Source: Verrucomicrobiales bacterium
GTDB lineage: Bacteria > Verrucomicrobiota > Verrucomicrobiia > Limisphaerales > Palsa-1400
Assembly: GCA_028293405.1 (NCBI GenBank)
Contig: JAQGOW010000233.1
Location: 1 to 5,886 of the forward strand
Direction of reading: 5' to 3'
Length of the DNA stretch: 5,886 nt
Positions within the stretch are counted from its first letter, which is position 1. Each line of letters starts with the position of its first letter. Position numbers and translations under genes: made by a program. The notes beneath the pieces were generated by a model. The model had not been told where the DNA came from. It saw only the letters and a list, made by a program, of their open reading frames with translations, and made no database searches. Of the stretch, positions 1 through 5,588 are shown in pieces.

Positions 1-399
1 ACGAGGATTGGCACGGCGTCCGCTGGAGGCCTTTAACGGGCGTTCGGTGGACGCCGACTTGCGGTCGCTTTAGGCTTGGTGAGAATCTCGGCTTCGCAAA
101 AACAGACAATAAGTACTTTGGCGGTCCTTAGAATAGAAAAATACATGTATGTGTGCAGTTGTGTGGCATTGTTAGGCTTCGATGATATTATGCGTTCGAT
201 CGCGTGATATAAAGAGAAATACGGCGTCCTTTCTAGGAGATCATGTGTGATATTGCTTTTAGAAGTGCTGTGGTTAGTAAGCAGTTGCAGGTCGAAACGA
301 TGCTCAATTGCATCTCGGGGCTTGTGCTTCAGTTGTAGCGTGTGCCTGGCTGCACTCGCCCGAATCGTCTCGCCAACCGTTATGTCCTCAGAAGGTCCG
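1..399. other. Left spacer, no supported gene
   Basis: I see no convincing coding region here. Long open frames exist on both strands, but their peptides are rich in Cys, Ser and Arg with no domain pattern. On the minus strand one stays open over 33-437, and on the plus strand one is open upstream of 400. The stretch holds a hairpin at 14-56 (arms CGGCGTCC and GGACGCCG, perfect) and a 10-bp palindrome, ATACATGTAT, at 141-150. A TATTAT at 186-191 could be a -10 box for the gene that follows, but no good -35 lies at the right distance. Confidence 0.5.
14..56. repeat. Small inverted repeat
   Basis: CGGCGTCC at 14-21 is the perfect reverse complement of GGACGCCG at 49-56, with a 27-nt loop that contains the palindromic core AACGGGCGTT. 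There is no T-run after either arm, so it is not an obvious terminator. It is too close to the window edge to tell what it belongs to. Confidence 0.4.
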
Positions 400-840
400 A
401 TGCCAGCACAGGTTCGGACGATCACGACGATTAACACGATGTGGCCGCAGATTCACGGTATGATTTACTGGGACATGTACAGCGGCAGTAAGATGGCGAT
501 CGGAAGAGTATCCTTGAAACCTCCTGCTTGCAATTGGCCAATTAACGCTCGCCATAAACTAGTGTTCACGGCGAACTTCGGACGTCCGACTTGCGTCGAT
601 TTGAGTTATCTTGATATTAACGCAAGTCTCTTGGTTGAGATTGAGCAGCTCGCCGGCATTGATACTGTTATAGCGAGGGTCTCGAAGTTTGACGACGCCA
701 CAGTATTTAAAAGAGTGCTAGACATACCCACGATCCGCAAGCTGGACATTACTGGCACGCCGATAAGTGGGGAAATGCGCGATGTTTGGATGCATCATCC
801 GCGCAAATACCTTATTAAGGTCGTCGGACTAAGAGACTAG
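400..840 (+). CDS. Hypothetical protein with LRR-like carboxyl half
   Basis: I do not recognise this protein by name. The frame is open from 247 to the TAG at 838-840, but the first 50 or so residues (247-399) look non-coding, being Cys/Ser/Arg-rich. I favour the ATG at 400, preceded by AGAAGG at 390-395, giving 146 residues; the ATGs at 382 and 439 are alternatives. From this start, residues 66-73 read VDLSYLDI and residues 112-123 read IRKLDITGTPIS. Between them hydrophobic residues are regularly spaced (LAGIDTVIARVSKFDDA). This is the rhythm of leucine-rich-repeat units, which are common in planctomycetes, where the phrase LDLSGTxIT recurs. Only about two units are present and no signal peptide or membrane segment is visible, so it is either a small LRR-like protein or the surviving tail of a longer one. 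Function unknown. Confidence 0.5.
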   Translation: MPAQVRTITTINTMWPQIHGMIYWDMYSGSKMAIGRVSLKPPACNWPINARHKLVFTANFGRPTCVDLSYLDINASLLVEIEQLAGIDTVIARVSKFDDATVFKRVLDIPTIRKLDITGTPISGEMRDVWMHHPRKYLIKVVGLRD

Positions 841-1218
841 AATGTGGAATCTGACGGGACACGGAATTGTAACAGAGGAAAGAAAGAATAAAAAGAATAG
901 GACAGGCGCTTCCGCGTTCCATTGCGCGGAGGGATAGACATGCGGTTACTCGGGTTGCCCGATGAGGATTCGCCAAACTGGCGCGCAGTTCGGTCGAAAT
1001 GATGTCGGTTGGTGGTGGAAATCTCGCGAAAGCGAGTTCGTTCGGCGCTGGTTACGCATGGATTCAGAAGTCACTCACGCAGCAGCGAGTGTCGCGAGAA
1101 AAGTGAGTACGGTTGGCGTGCGGGAACAAGGATAGCGCGCTCACTTCGCATGGTCCGGTCGATGCTCGGCTGCGTCAGGAATGTTCGTTTTTAGAGGACA
1201 ATCCGGACTTGAACCGCT
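841..1218. other. Spacer between LRR-like gene and transposase remnant
   Basis: No supported gene. A 61-codon frame at 1009-1194 is Arg/Ser-rich and resembles nothing I know. The stretch contains a purine-rich tract (875-902, only two pyrimidines), a hairpin at 909-932 (8-bp stem with one G-T wobble) and a small hairpin at 1023-1036 (CTCGC, GAAA loop, GCGAG). None has a downstream T-run, so I do not call a terminator for the gene ending at 840. Confidence 0.5.
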
Positions 1219-2066
1219 CTAGCCCGCGCTGGGAGCAGTTAAGCTGACTTCACGGCCAGCCACGTTCTTGAGGAACTTGCAGACGCGTTGTCCCGCGACC
1301 TGCTTGAGCCGGTCCAGGCTGCCGAAGTAGGTTCCCACCTGCTTTGTGGAGCCCAGCAGTTTCTCCAGTGTGGCTTTCCAGTCCGCCACATCGATCTGTA
1401 AGCGGGTCAGAATGTTGGGGACGTGGGCGGACAAACTGACTTTCCCGGGCCGTACCCGGCGGCTGGACCAGTCGACCAACTGCAAATAGCCGGTTAAGGA
1501 GAGGTCGGGTAGCAGGCCGGCCAGTCCCTGTCCGTTCTGGTTTCGGCGATCTTCAATGGGGAATAGCCACTGCCCCGCCTCGACATTGACCTGGGATGCA
1601 GCCGGAGAATCACCGCGCAGTGTGTTCAGCTGGCCTTGGGCCGCGCAATGCTCGACACTGGCCTTGATGGATGTATGCGGGGATTCAGGAGTTGCCGCAA
1701 GATCGGCCGCCACACGCGGTTCAAATCAATATAAGCACAAATCGCCAGCAGACTGGCTTCGTTCAGAATGGCGATCAACTTATAGCGTTCTTTAAAAAAC
1801 GCGCCGGTGCACTTGTCTGCTTTGTTGGTCCTACGGGCAATCGGCTCTTTATTAACCAACTCAAATCACCCAGTCGAGTCCGCTGCATTTCAACCCATTC
1901 CGAATCCATGGCCCACTCTGTGATCCCAGCCGAAGTGACCAAGACGGGTTTTCGGTTATGATCCCAGGGCGGACAGAACTGCACCCAGCGCCTTACAACC
2001 TCTTCGGCAGTCCAGGCTTTCGTCTGCTCCAAGTCCAGCCATAGCAGAACTGGGATGTGATTAATC
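1219..2066 (-). pseudogene. Decayed REP-associated Y1 (HUH) transposase
   Basis: Intact members are single-strand DNA transposases with an HUH motif and one catalytic Tyr, related to IS200/IS605 TnpA. Three minus-strand frames join into one family-like reading. Piece A (about 2066-1853) reads INHIPVLLWLDLEQTKAW, then TAEEVVRRW, then LGDLSWLI. Piece B (about 1850-1713) reads NKEPIARRTNKADKCTG, then FFKERYKLIAILNE, then CAYIDLNRV. Piece C (1713-1219) begins AADLAATPE and contains YLQLVDWSSRRVRPGK, ending at the stop 1219-1221. These follow the family order: NHYH, EEV.RRW, LSWFM, IARR.N..D.C.G.F, AY.DLNPVRAG.A.TPE, DYL.LVDW. Frameshifts lie near 1853 and 1713. The HUH sequence NHYH has become NHIP, losing the second His. 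About 70 amino-terminal residues, which normally carry YHCxSR-type motifs, are absent above about 2066. About 280 codons remain. It is certainly non-functional, and family membership is judged from pattern memory only. Confidence 0.82.
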
Positions 2067-2104
2067 TCGGTCGCTGGCCTGTTGCGGCTGGCGGAATGGC
2101 TTGA

Positions 2105-2320
2105 AACTCACAGAAGTTCCAAGGATGCGACACATTCCACGTGAGATCACGGCCAATTCCCCCGCTCCAAGCTCCCCTCCTATTCCCAAGTTGCGACCAG
2201 TTGAGGAATCTGCTGACGGATCCACAGAAACAGCGGGCACTGGGGACACTCAGCGGAATCATTGTGCGGCAAGGCGACGTACCTCACGACCTACAGGAGG
2301 TGCCCGATGAGCCCTCGTAA
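2105..2320 (+). CDS. Possible small upstream partner of the recombinase (fragment)
   Basis: This plus-strand frame is open from after a TGA at 2102-2104 to TAA at 2318-2320, overlapping the recombinase start at 2307 by 14 nt. Its last 40 codons read LRNLLTDPQKQRALGTLSGI, then IVRQGDVPHDLQEVPDEPS. That is a balanced protein-like composition, whereas the competing frame ending in the ATGA at 2307-2310 gives a Pro/Arg/Thr-rich peptide. No clear start codon is visible, so if real this is the 3' end of a truncated gene. A short gene translationally coupled to a recombinase of this type is plausible, and I have a weak impression of similar short partners. I cannot name a family. Confidence 0.3.
   Translation, partial: NSQKFQGCDTFHVRSRPIPPLQAPLLFPSCDQLRNLLTDPQKQRALGTLSGIIVRQGDVPHDLQEVPDEPS
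2295..2301 (+). promoter_or_regulatory. Ribosome binding site of the recombinase remnant
   Basis: CAGGAGGT is an almost perfect Shine-Dalgarno sequence lying 5 nt before the ATG at 2307. It decides the start of the recombinase, since the frame also has an ATG at 2262 that lacks such a site. The amino terminus MSPRKKSDVIES fits a start at 2307. Confidence 0.65.
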
Positions 2321-2594
2321 GAAAAGTGATGTGATTGAATCGCAGCCGCCCCCCTCAGCCGTCACTGCGGTATTTGGTCCACGTGCAACATCCAAGATCC
2401 AACGGATCCATTTTGGCCGGCTAGCAATCGTCTACGTCCGACAGTCCACACGACAGCAGGTGCTTGAGAATCGCGAATCTCGTGAGCGACAGTTTGCCCT
2501 GGCCCAATTCGCACAACATTTGCGTTGGCCTGCTGAATGACTTTTGGTCATCGACGACGATCAGGGTTTCAGCGGTAAGGCGGCTGAAAGCCAC
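2307..2594 (+). pseudogene. Serine recombinase (resolvase/invertase type), truncated
   Basis: Intact members cut and rejoin DNA through a 5'-phosphoserine link and usually run to several hundred residues, with a resolvase domain followed by a recombinase and zinc-ribbon region. The start is ATG 2307 with a strong ribosome binding site. Residues 39-47 read LAIVYVRQS, the conserved YxRxS strand with catalytic Ser47 and Arg45; QQVLENRES and RQFALAQFAQHLRWPAE follow. An in-frame TGA at 2538-2540 interrupts the gene. The same frame then continues as LLVIDDDQGFSGKAAES, the family's (V)IDDDxGxSG motif, so the TGA probably replaced an Arg codon (CGA to TGA). After about 2594 homology stops and TAA follows at 2604-2606. 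The helix E, DNA-binding and zinc-ribbon parts are absent. As it stands only a 77-residue fragment could be made, so it is a dead remnant. Confidence 0.85.
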
Positions 2595-2749
2595 CCGCAC
2601 CATTAACGGTCATTTGGTCGATCTGAAAGGGCTGCGGATGACGCCCACTTTCATTGACTCGTTCCCATCAAATCTTCACATTCAGATCATCAAAAAATGC
2701 CTTTTAACCTGTTGCTATTTGGCGTTTGTTAATATGGGCAAGATTTCCA
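2595..2749. other. AT-richer spacer after the recombinase break
   Basis: The recombinase homology ends at about 2594 and a more AT-rich stretch follows. A frame here reads GHLVDLKGLRMTPTFIDSF, then becomes low in information; I cannot connect it to the recombinase or any family. This is probably flanking DNA or the interior of the palindrome-bearing element that starts at about 2750. Confidence 0.4.
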
Positions 2750-2837
2750 TAGATCAATCTACACGAGGGTCAAAAGGCTGTAGATCAATCTATACGCCCA
2801 AAAATGGCCCTTTTTCGTATAGATTGATCTACAGCCT
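2750..2837. repeat. 22-bp perfect inverted repeat plus a third copy of its 12-mer
   Basis: The left arm 2775-2796 begins AGGCTGTAGATCAATC and ends TATACG. It is perfectly complementary to the right arm 2816-2837, which begins CGTATAGATTGATCTA and ends CAGCCT. The 19-nt centre can extend the hairpin with five A-T pairs (2800-2804 with 2811-2815) around the loop TGGCCC. The core TAGATCAATCTA occurs at 2750-2761 and 2781-2792 in direct orientation, 31 bp apart (about three helical turns), and inverted at 2820-2831. Candidates are recombinase or transposase binding sites, an operator array, a MITE-like end, or a structured RNA. Confidence 0.85.
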
Positions 2838-2893
2838 ACCTAATATAGACACCAAGTCATGAATTAAAACCAATGTCGCACCGTAACATACTG

Positions 2894-2958
2894 CGTAGTA
2901 ATAGGTTATGGAAACACGTGGTCCTTATCGCGTAAAGTTTACGCGATTAACTACTACG
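2894..2958. repeat. Nested palindrome with 10-bp perfect core
   Basis: The core at 2927-2947 is ATCGCGTAAA, a single G, then TTTACGCGAT, which is perfectly symmetrical. It sits between CGTAGTA (2894-2900) and TACTACG (2952-2958), a second pair of perfect 7-nt arms. This could be a dyad operator or a recombination core site. No gene start follows closely, which weighs against a simple operator. Confidence 0.7.
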
Positions 2959-3024
2959 TTATCTCACCCTTGAGCCCACCTAGCGGTGGGCTCAAGTGAG
3001 GGTGAAGGGGTAACGTTGAGATAA
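2959..3024. repeat. REP-like compound inverted repeat
   Basis: The inner stem is CTTGAGCCCACC (2969-2980) with GGTGGGCTCAAG (2985-2996), 12 bp perfect, with the loop TAGC. TCACC (2964-2968) can pair with GGTGA (3001-3005). Alternatively TTATCTCA (2959-2966) pairs with TGAGATAA (3017-3024). GC-rich stem-loops of this size with a small loop are typical of REP elements, which RAYT transposases mobilise. A RAYT remnant lies about 0.9 kb to the left, but a link is inference only. Confidence 0.75.
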
Positions 3025-3600
3025 AAGAGGCCACGTGGCGAAGTGGAAACCCCACCCAGCCGCGCTGTTTGTTGTCAGCTATCGCTACGATCGTCGCGAG
3101 TTGGAAGCTGCCCCCGCTCGTACTTTGACGGTTCAACGCGGCTGACGCGAAATGGCGGCCCTTGCCGGGCGTGTTTCGCAGGCAACGATCAGTCGTCGGC
3201 AACATAAAAGTTGCTTTCGCTGTTTGGACACTCTTCCCGCATCCGTGCGAAGCAGCATGGTTAGCCGTAAGCAGGTCGAGTCTTACCAGCGGTCACAAGC
3301 AGCTTGCACATCCCGACCGCGCGACGCCAGTGCTTTTAACAATGCACCTAAGTCAATTGGGGACTCAGCGGAAATCTGATAGACCATGGTCCGTCCAGTC
3401 CGAGGCAAACTTGCGAATGCGCAGAGTTGTGGATGAACGTCTTGATTTTGTCCGGGCAGCAGTCCCCCTTTCACATCAACCCCCATTTGACGAAGTTGGG
3501 CTTTGCGGAGTGACAATTGCAGAAGTGCTAAGCCAGGCGGATCCAGCAGCAAAAATCGGTGATCAGACCTCGAAGGCATTCAGCAGTTGACGTTCAAAAC
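3025..3600. other. Gene-poor stretch, no supported coding region
   Basis: Open frames of 75-142 codons overlap each other on both strands (plus 3162-3590, minus 3283-3579). Their peptides show no motif, domain rhythm, signal peptide or ribosome binding site that I can recognise, and I treat them as chance frames. CCACGTGG at 3031-3038 is a perfect 8-bp palindrome just right of the REP-like repeat. The sequence may be a decayed gene, but I cannot tell of what. Confidence 0.45.
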
Positions 3601-4254
3601 GGACCACAGGAACCTGATACGCTTCATGCTCTAAAAACTACCAGATGCACCCAATTTGGCATTGCACGCCCATTCGAAACGATTGCTCAGGTCTGAGGGC
3701 CTCGTCCTTACGCGCTACCTACCGGGGAAAAGCGTAGCCGCAAGGTGGCAAAAGCAGATAGAAATCGCATTGGAATGAGGTTCTGGGAATTGTCCCGAGG
3801 CGGATTGAGGCGGACTCCGCCGCGGTTTCTTGATTCCGTCACGGCACAACAAACAACATAACCGACTTCCCAATAATTGGTTGCGGCAAGTTGTGCGAGA
3901 CGGCTCGAACTCAGTAAGCACTGAAACGAGCTGTTAGGATTCCGCACCACAAACAAGTGCGTTTCGCGCAAGCCGCGCGAATTGTTTCGCCAATTTGACG
4001 TGAGATCGCGGCCGCTCTCAACCGTTCGACCGGTGTCTCTTACGAACGCACCTTCCAAAGATGCTGGCCAACGTCCCTGCCAGGTGCTCTGTAATTCGGC
4101 ACGGCCGATGCCTGGAAACAGTCACCGTAACGAGCATGGCGACGTGCGAAAACCAATTGCACGGCAATCGTCCACCGCAAACGCCTCCGTAAAATCGGGG
4201 AAACGTGGACGGCAAATTCGTCCGTGGCGCCATGCAGGTTGAATGCTTGTGGCC

Positions 4255-4272
4255 CGACGATAGCTAAAAAAA
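4255..4272 (+). repeat. Degenerate direct repeat, copy 1
   Basis: CGACGATAGCTAAAAAAA matches CGACAATAGCTAAAAAAG at 4725-4742 except for one internal base and the last A/G. Similarity fades into ACTGGGCGGG here against ACTGGGGCGAG in the other copy, suggesting that both are copies of a longer element. This copy lacks the right-hand stem arm and T-tract, so it has no terminator form. Confidence 0.45.
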
Positions 4273-4499
4273 GGCAGTTAGGTACTGGGCGGGTCATATT
4301 CTAAAACCAACGCAAGAACTGCACCGACGCCCGACAATTTCAACCGGTTTCGCCTTCGCGAGCGCAACGCCAAAAGATGCACACGGTTGAGGTTACTGAA
4401 GTGCGGCACACTTCACGGACCAGCCGAGTTTCTGGCTCCGGGAACATCGATCCGAGTTGTCTGATGAGCCGCCCTTCTTCTGTTGATTTGCTTAATAAT

Positions 4500-4517
4500 C
4501 GCACGCGCACGCGCGCG
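4500..4517. other. Alternating purine-pyrimidine (CG/CA) tract
   Basis: CGCACGCGCACGCGCGCG is 18 nt of strict pyrimidine-purine alternation, embedded in an AT-rich flank (CTTAATAAT to the left, TAAATAA to the right). Such tracts can adopt Z-DNA under negative supercoiling. No gene start is near enough to propose a role. Confidence 0.5.
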
Positions 4518-4724
4518 GTAAATAAGAACCGATGGCAGCTTCGTACAGCCGCGTCAAGTGGATTTTAGATGACGATGGCAATTGCCTGATAACCTGCATC
4601 GCAACGCGCCTGCTTGCACAGCCGATCGTGAACGCCTTGCTAAAACTGGGCTCGCAGCGTTGGACAGGGACCGTCCACTGCCAACCCGTCTATGACGACA
4701 ATCAGGAATGAGCCACCCGCGGTG

Positions 4725-4742
4725 CGACAATAGCTAAAAAAG
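4725..4742 (+). repeat. Degenerate direct repeat, copy 2
   Basis: This is the second copy of the sequence at 4255-4272, 470 bp downstream. Its A-tract forms the left edge of the terminator-like hairpin at 4736-4796. Confidence 0.45.
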
Positions 4743-4796
4743 AGCACACTGGGGCGAGCTCGAAAGCCCGCCCCCTGTGACTCAATCAGCTTTTTT
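4736..4796. terminator. Bidirectional terminator-like hairpin
   Basis: AAAAAAG (4736-4742) and CTTTTTT (4790-4796) flank a GC-rich stem: CACA/TGTG and GGGGCG (4751-4756) with CGCCCC (4769-4774). One small internal loop and one unpaired C interrupt the stem. An A-tract, a stem and a T-tract in this order allow termination on either strand. No convincing gene ends just left (plus) or right (minus) of it, so its client is unknown; the untested minus frame 4962-5435 would be one possibility. Confidence 0.5.
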
Positions 4797-5370
4797 GATC
4801 ACTGACTGCATATCGTGTCATCATTGACGCCGCCCCGCACAGCCGCGACGTCCTCACTGCAAACCGGCCCGGAAACCACCCCGGGATTCAACCTATTTGC
4901 TCGGACCGAAGGCCCAGTAGCCAATCCCAGCGAGGACTGCGACCGGCAACGCAGTCTCCATCTATCTGCTTACTTCGGCGTTTGTGAAAGGTGGCTCGTC
5001 ATCCCGCCGCAAGCGTCGCACTGCAATCGGAATGGGTAACTGGGACAGTTCACGGGTCACGGCAAGCGATAGAATTGACCTGATCTGATGGTTGACCAGA
5101 CCCGTTCCATAATTTGCTTGGTGCCGATATTCAACGGCAATCTCGTCGGTGGAGTCTTGTGAATCGGTCCATGATGGTCGGCGTCGAATTCCAACGCGGC
5201 AAATGCCCGCAACGAAATGACAAGTTACGAACTCAACGCCAATTTGATTGTTTGCAGGTCGTACTTGAATCTCCTTGTCAAGTGTCGGTACAGTACCTTC
5301 CACTGGTTCGACAAAAGTCTGTCGAGCCCTTCGTTTTGTGATTTTTGATCCGGAGAATGGTTCGCATGGT
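4797..5370. other. Spacer before the structured leader; one long minus-strand frame
   Basis: The longest frame of the right half (minus, 5435-4962, 157 codons) lies here, and two shorter plus-strand frames overlap it. The minus peptide has fair composition, with stretches such as NQIGVEFVTCHFVAGICRVG, but no domain I recognise and no ribosome binding site. Its start lies inside the hairpin-rich region. I do not call it a gene, though a lineage-specific small protein cannot be excluded. Confidence 0.4.
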
Positions 5371-5578
5371 GGCCGTAAAGCGGCCTCATTGACAATTGAT
5401 AGACGCGCGAGCGTCGAGAAACTGTTTCCCTTCAACCCGCCAACCTGAGCCGCAAGGCTCTTGAATACAGAAACAGCAACTTGAGCCGCGCCCCCGAAAG
5501 GGGGCGTCGGCCATGTGCTGTTCTGTATGCCCCTTGGCGGGGGTGAAGGGAGCGGTCGTGGTTCGACGCTCTCTTTTT
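5371..5578 (+). ncRNA. Candidate structured RNA: leader or small RNA of six hairpins
   Basis: On the plus strand six stems follow one another. (1) GGCCG 5371-5375 with CGGCC 5381-5385. (2) GACGC 5402-5406, loop GCGA, GCGTC 5411-5415. (3) GAGCC 5447-5451, loop GCAA, GGCTC 5456-5460. (4) A long compound hairpin: ATACAGAAACAGCA 5465-5478 with TGCTGTTCTGTAT 5516-5528 (one bulged A), then GCCG/CGGC, then CGCCCCC, loop GAAA, GGGGGCG. (5) CCCC 5530-5533 with GGGG 5540-5543. (6) The terminator stem 5548-5573. Stem 4 has about 24 pairs, unlikely by chance. CCCCCG of stem 4 could also pair with CGGGGG of stem 5, leaving room for a switch. I do not recognise RNase P, SRP, tmRNA, 6S or a known riboswitch core. 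No promoter is clear. Confidence 0.5.
5548..5578 (+). terminator. Intrinsic terminator or attenuator just before the ATG at 5589
   Basis: GGGAGCG (5548-5554) pairs with CGCTCTC (5567-5573) with one G-T wobble. After a bulged G, TCG pairs with CGA around a 5-nt loop, and TTTTT follows at 5574-5578. This is the standard form of a Rho-independent terminator. It ends 10 nt before the downstream start codon, so it could stop transcripts reading into that gene (attenuation) or end a small RNA. Confidence 0.6.
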
Positions 5579-5588
5579 ACGGGACATC

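Larger units (their letters stand above)
3601..4735. other. Long non-coding or decayed stretch
   Basis: More than 1.1 kb with stops scattered in all frames and no peptide I can assign. Items seen: a 13-bp palindrome GGCGGACTCCGCC at 3809-3821, the first copy of a degenerate direct repeat at 4255-4272, and an alternating purine-pyrimidine tract at 4500-4517. No tRNA-like T-loop/acceptor combination and no rRNA signature were found. Confidence 0.5.

Noticed and set aside
160..180. GTTAGGC and, at 4277, GTTAGGT as possible attC (integron) core sites
   Set aside because: No matching RYYYAAC partner at a suitable distance, no imperfect attC stem and no integrase; 7-mers of this kind occur by chance.
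33..437. Minus-strand open frame of 134 codons
   Set aside because: No domain pattern or ribosome binding site; it overlaps the start of the better supported plus-strand gene and is probably a chance frame.
2139..2154. ACGTGAGATCACGGCC, recurring with one mismatch at 3998-4013
   Set aside because: One 16-nt near match in a window this size is close to chance expectation, and similarity does not extend on either side.
2188..2250. Minus-strand peptide ECPQCPLFLWIRQQIPQLVA, then TWE and a stop
   Set aside because: Looks protein-like, with a CxxC, but is short and has no start. It lies opposite the frame that leads into the recombinase, so it cannot be linked to either remnant.
2464..2862. Plus-strand frame of 132 codons across the recombinase and the palindrome
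   Set aside because: Its first part is an out-of-frame shadow of the recombinase and its last part translates the inverted repeat; no domain in the middle.
3162..3590. Plus-strand frame of 142 codons and its overlapping minus-strand frame 3283-3579
   Set aside because: VDERLDFVRAA briefly resembled the start of IS481-type transposases, but the helix-turn-helix and the rest do not follow, and nothing else in either peptide is recognisable.
5389..5394. TTGACA as a -35 box for the structured leader
   Set aside because: No acceptable -10 lies 16-18 nt downstream; the sequence there is GC-rich and part of a hairpin.
5556..5570. GGTTCGACGCTC as a tRNA T-arm
   Set aside because: No acceptor, anticodon arm or CCA end around it; the bases are better explained as the stem and loop of the terminator.
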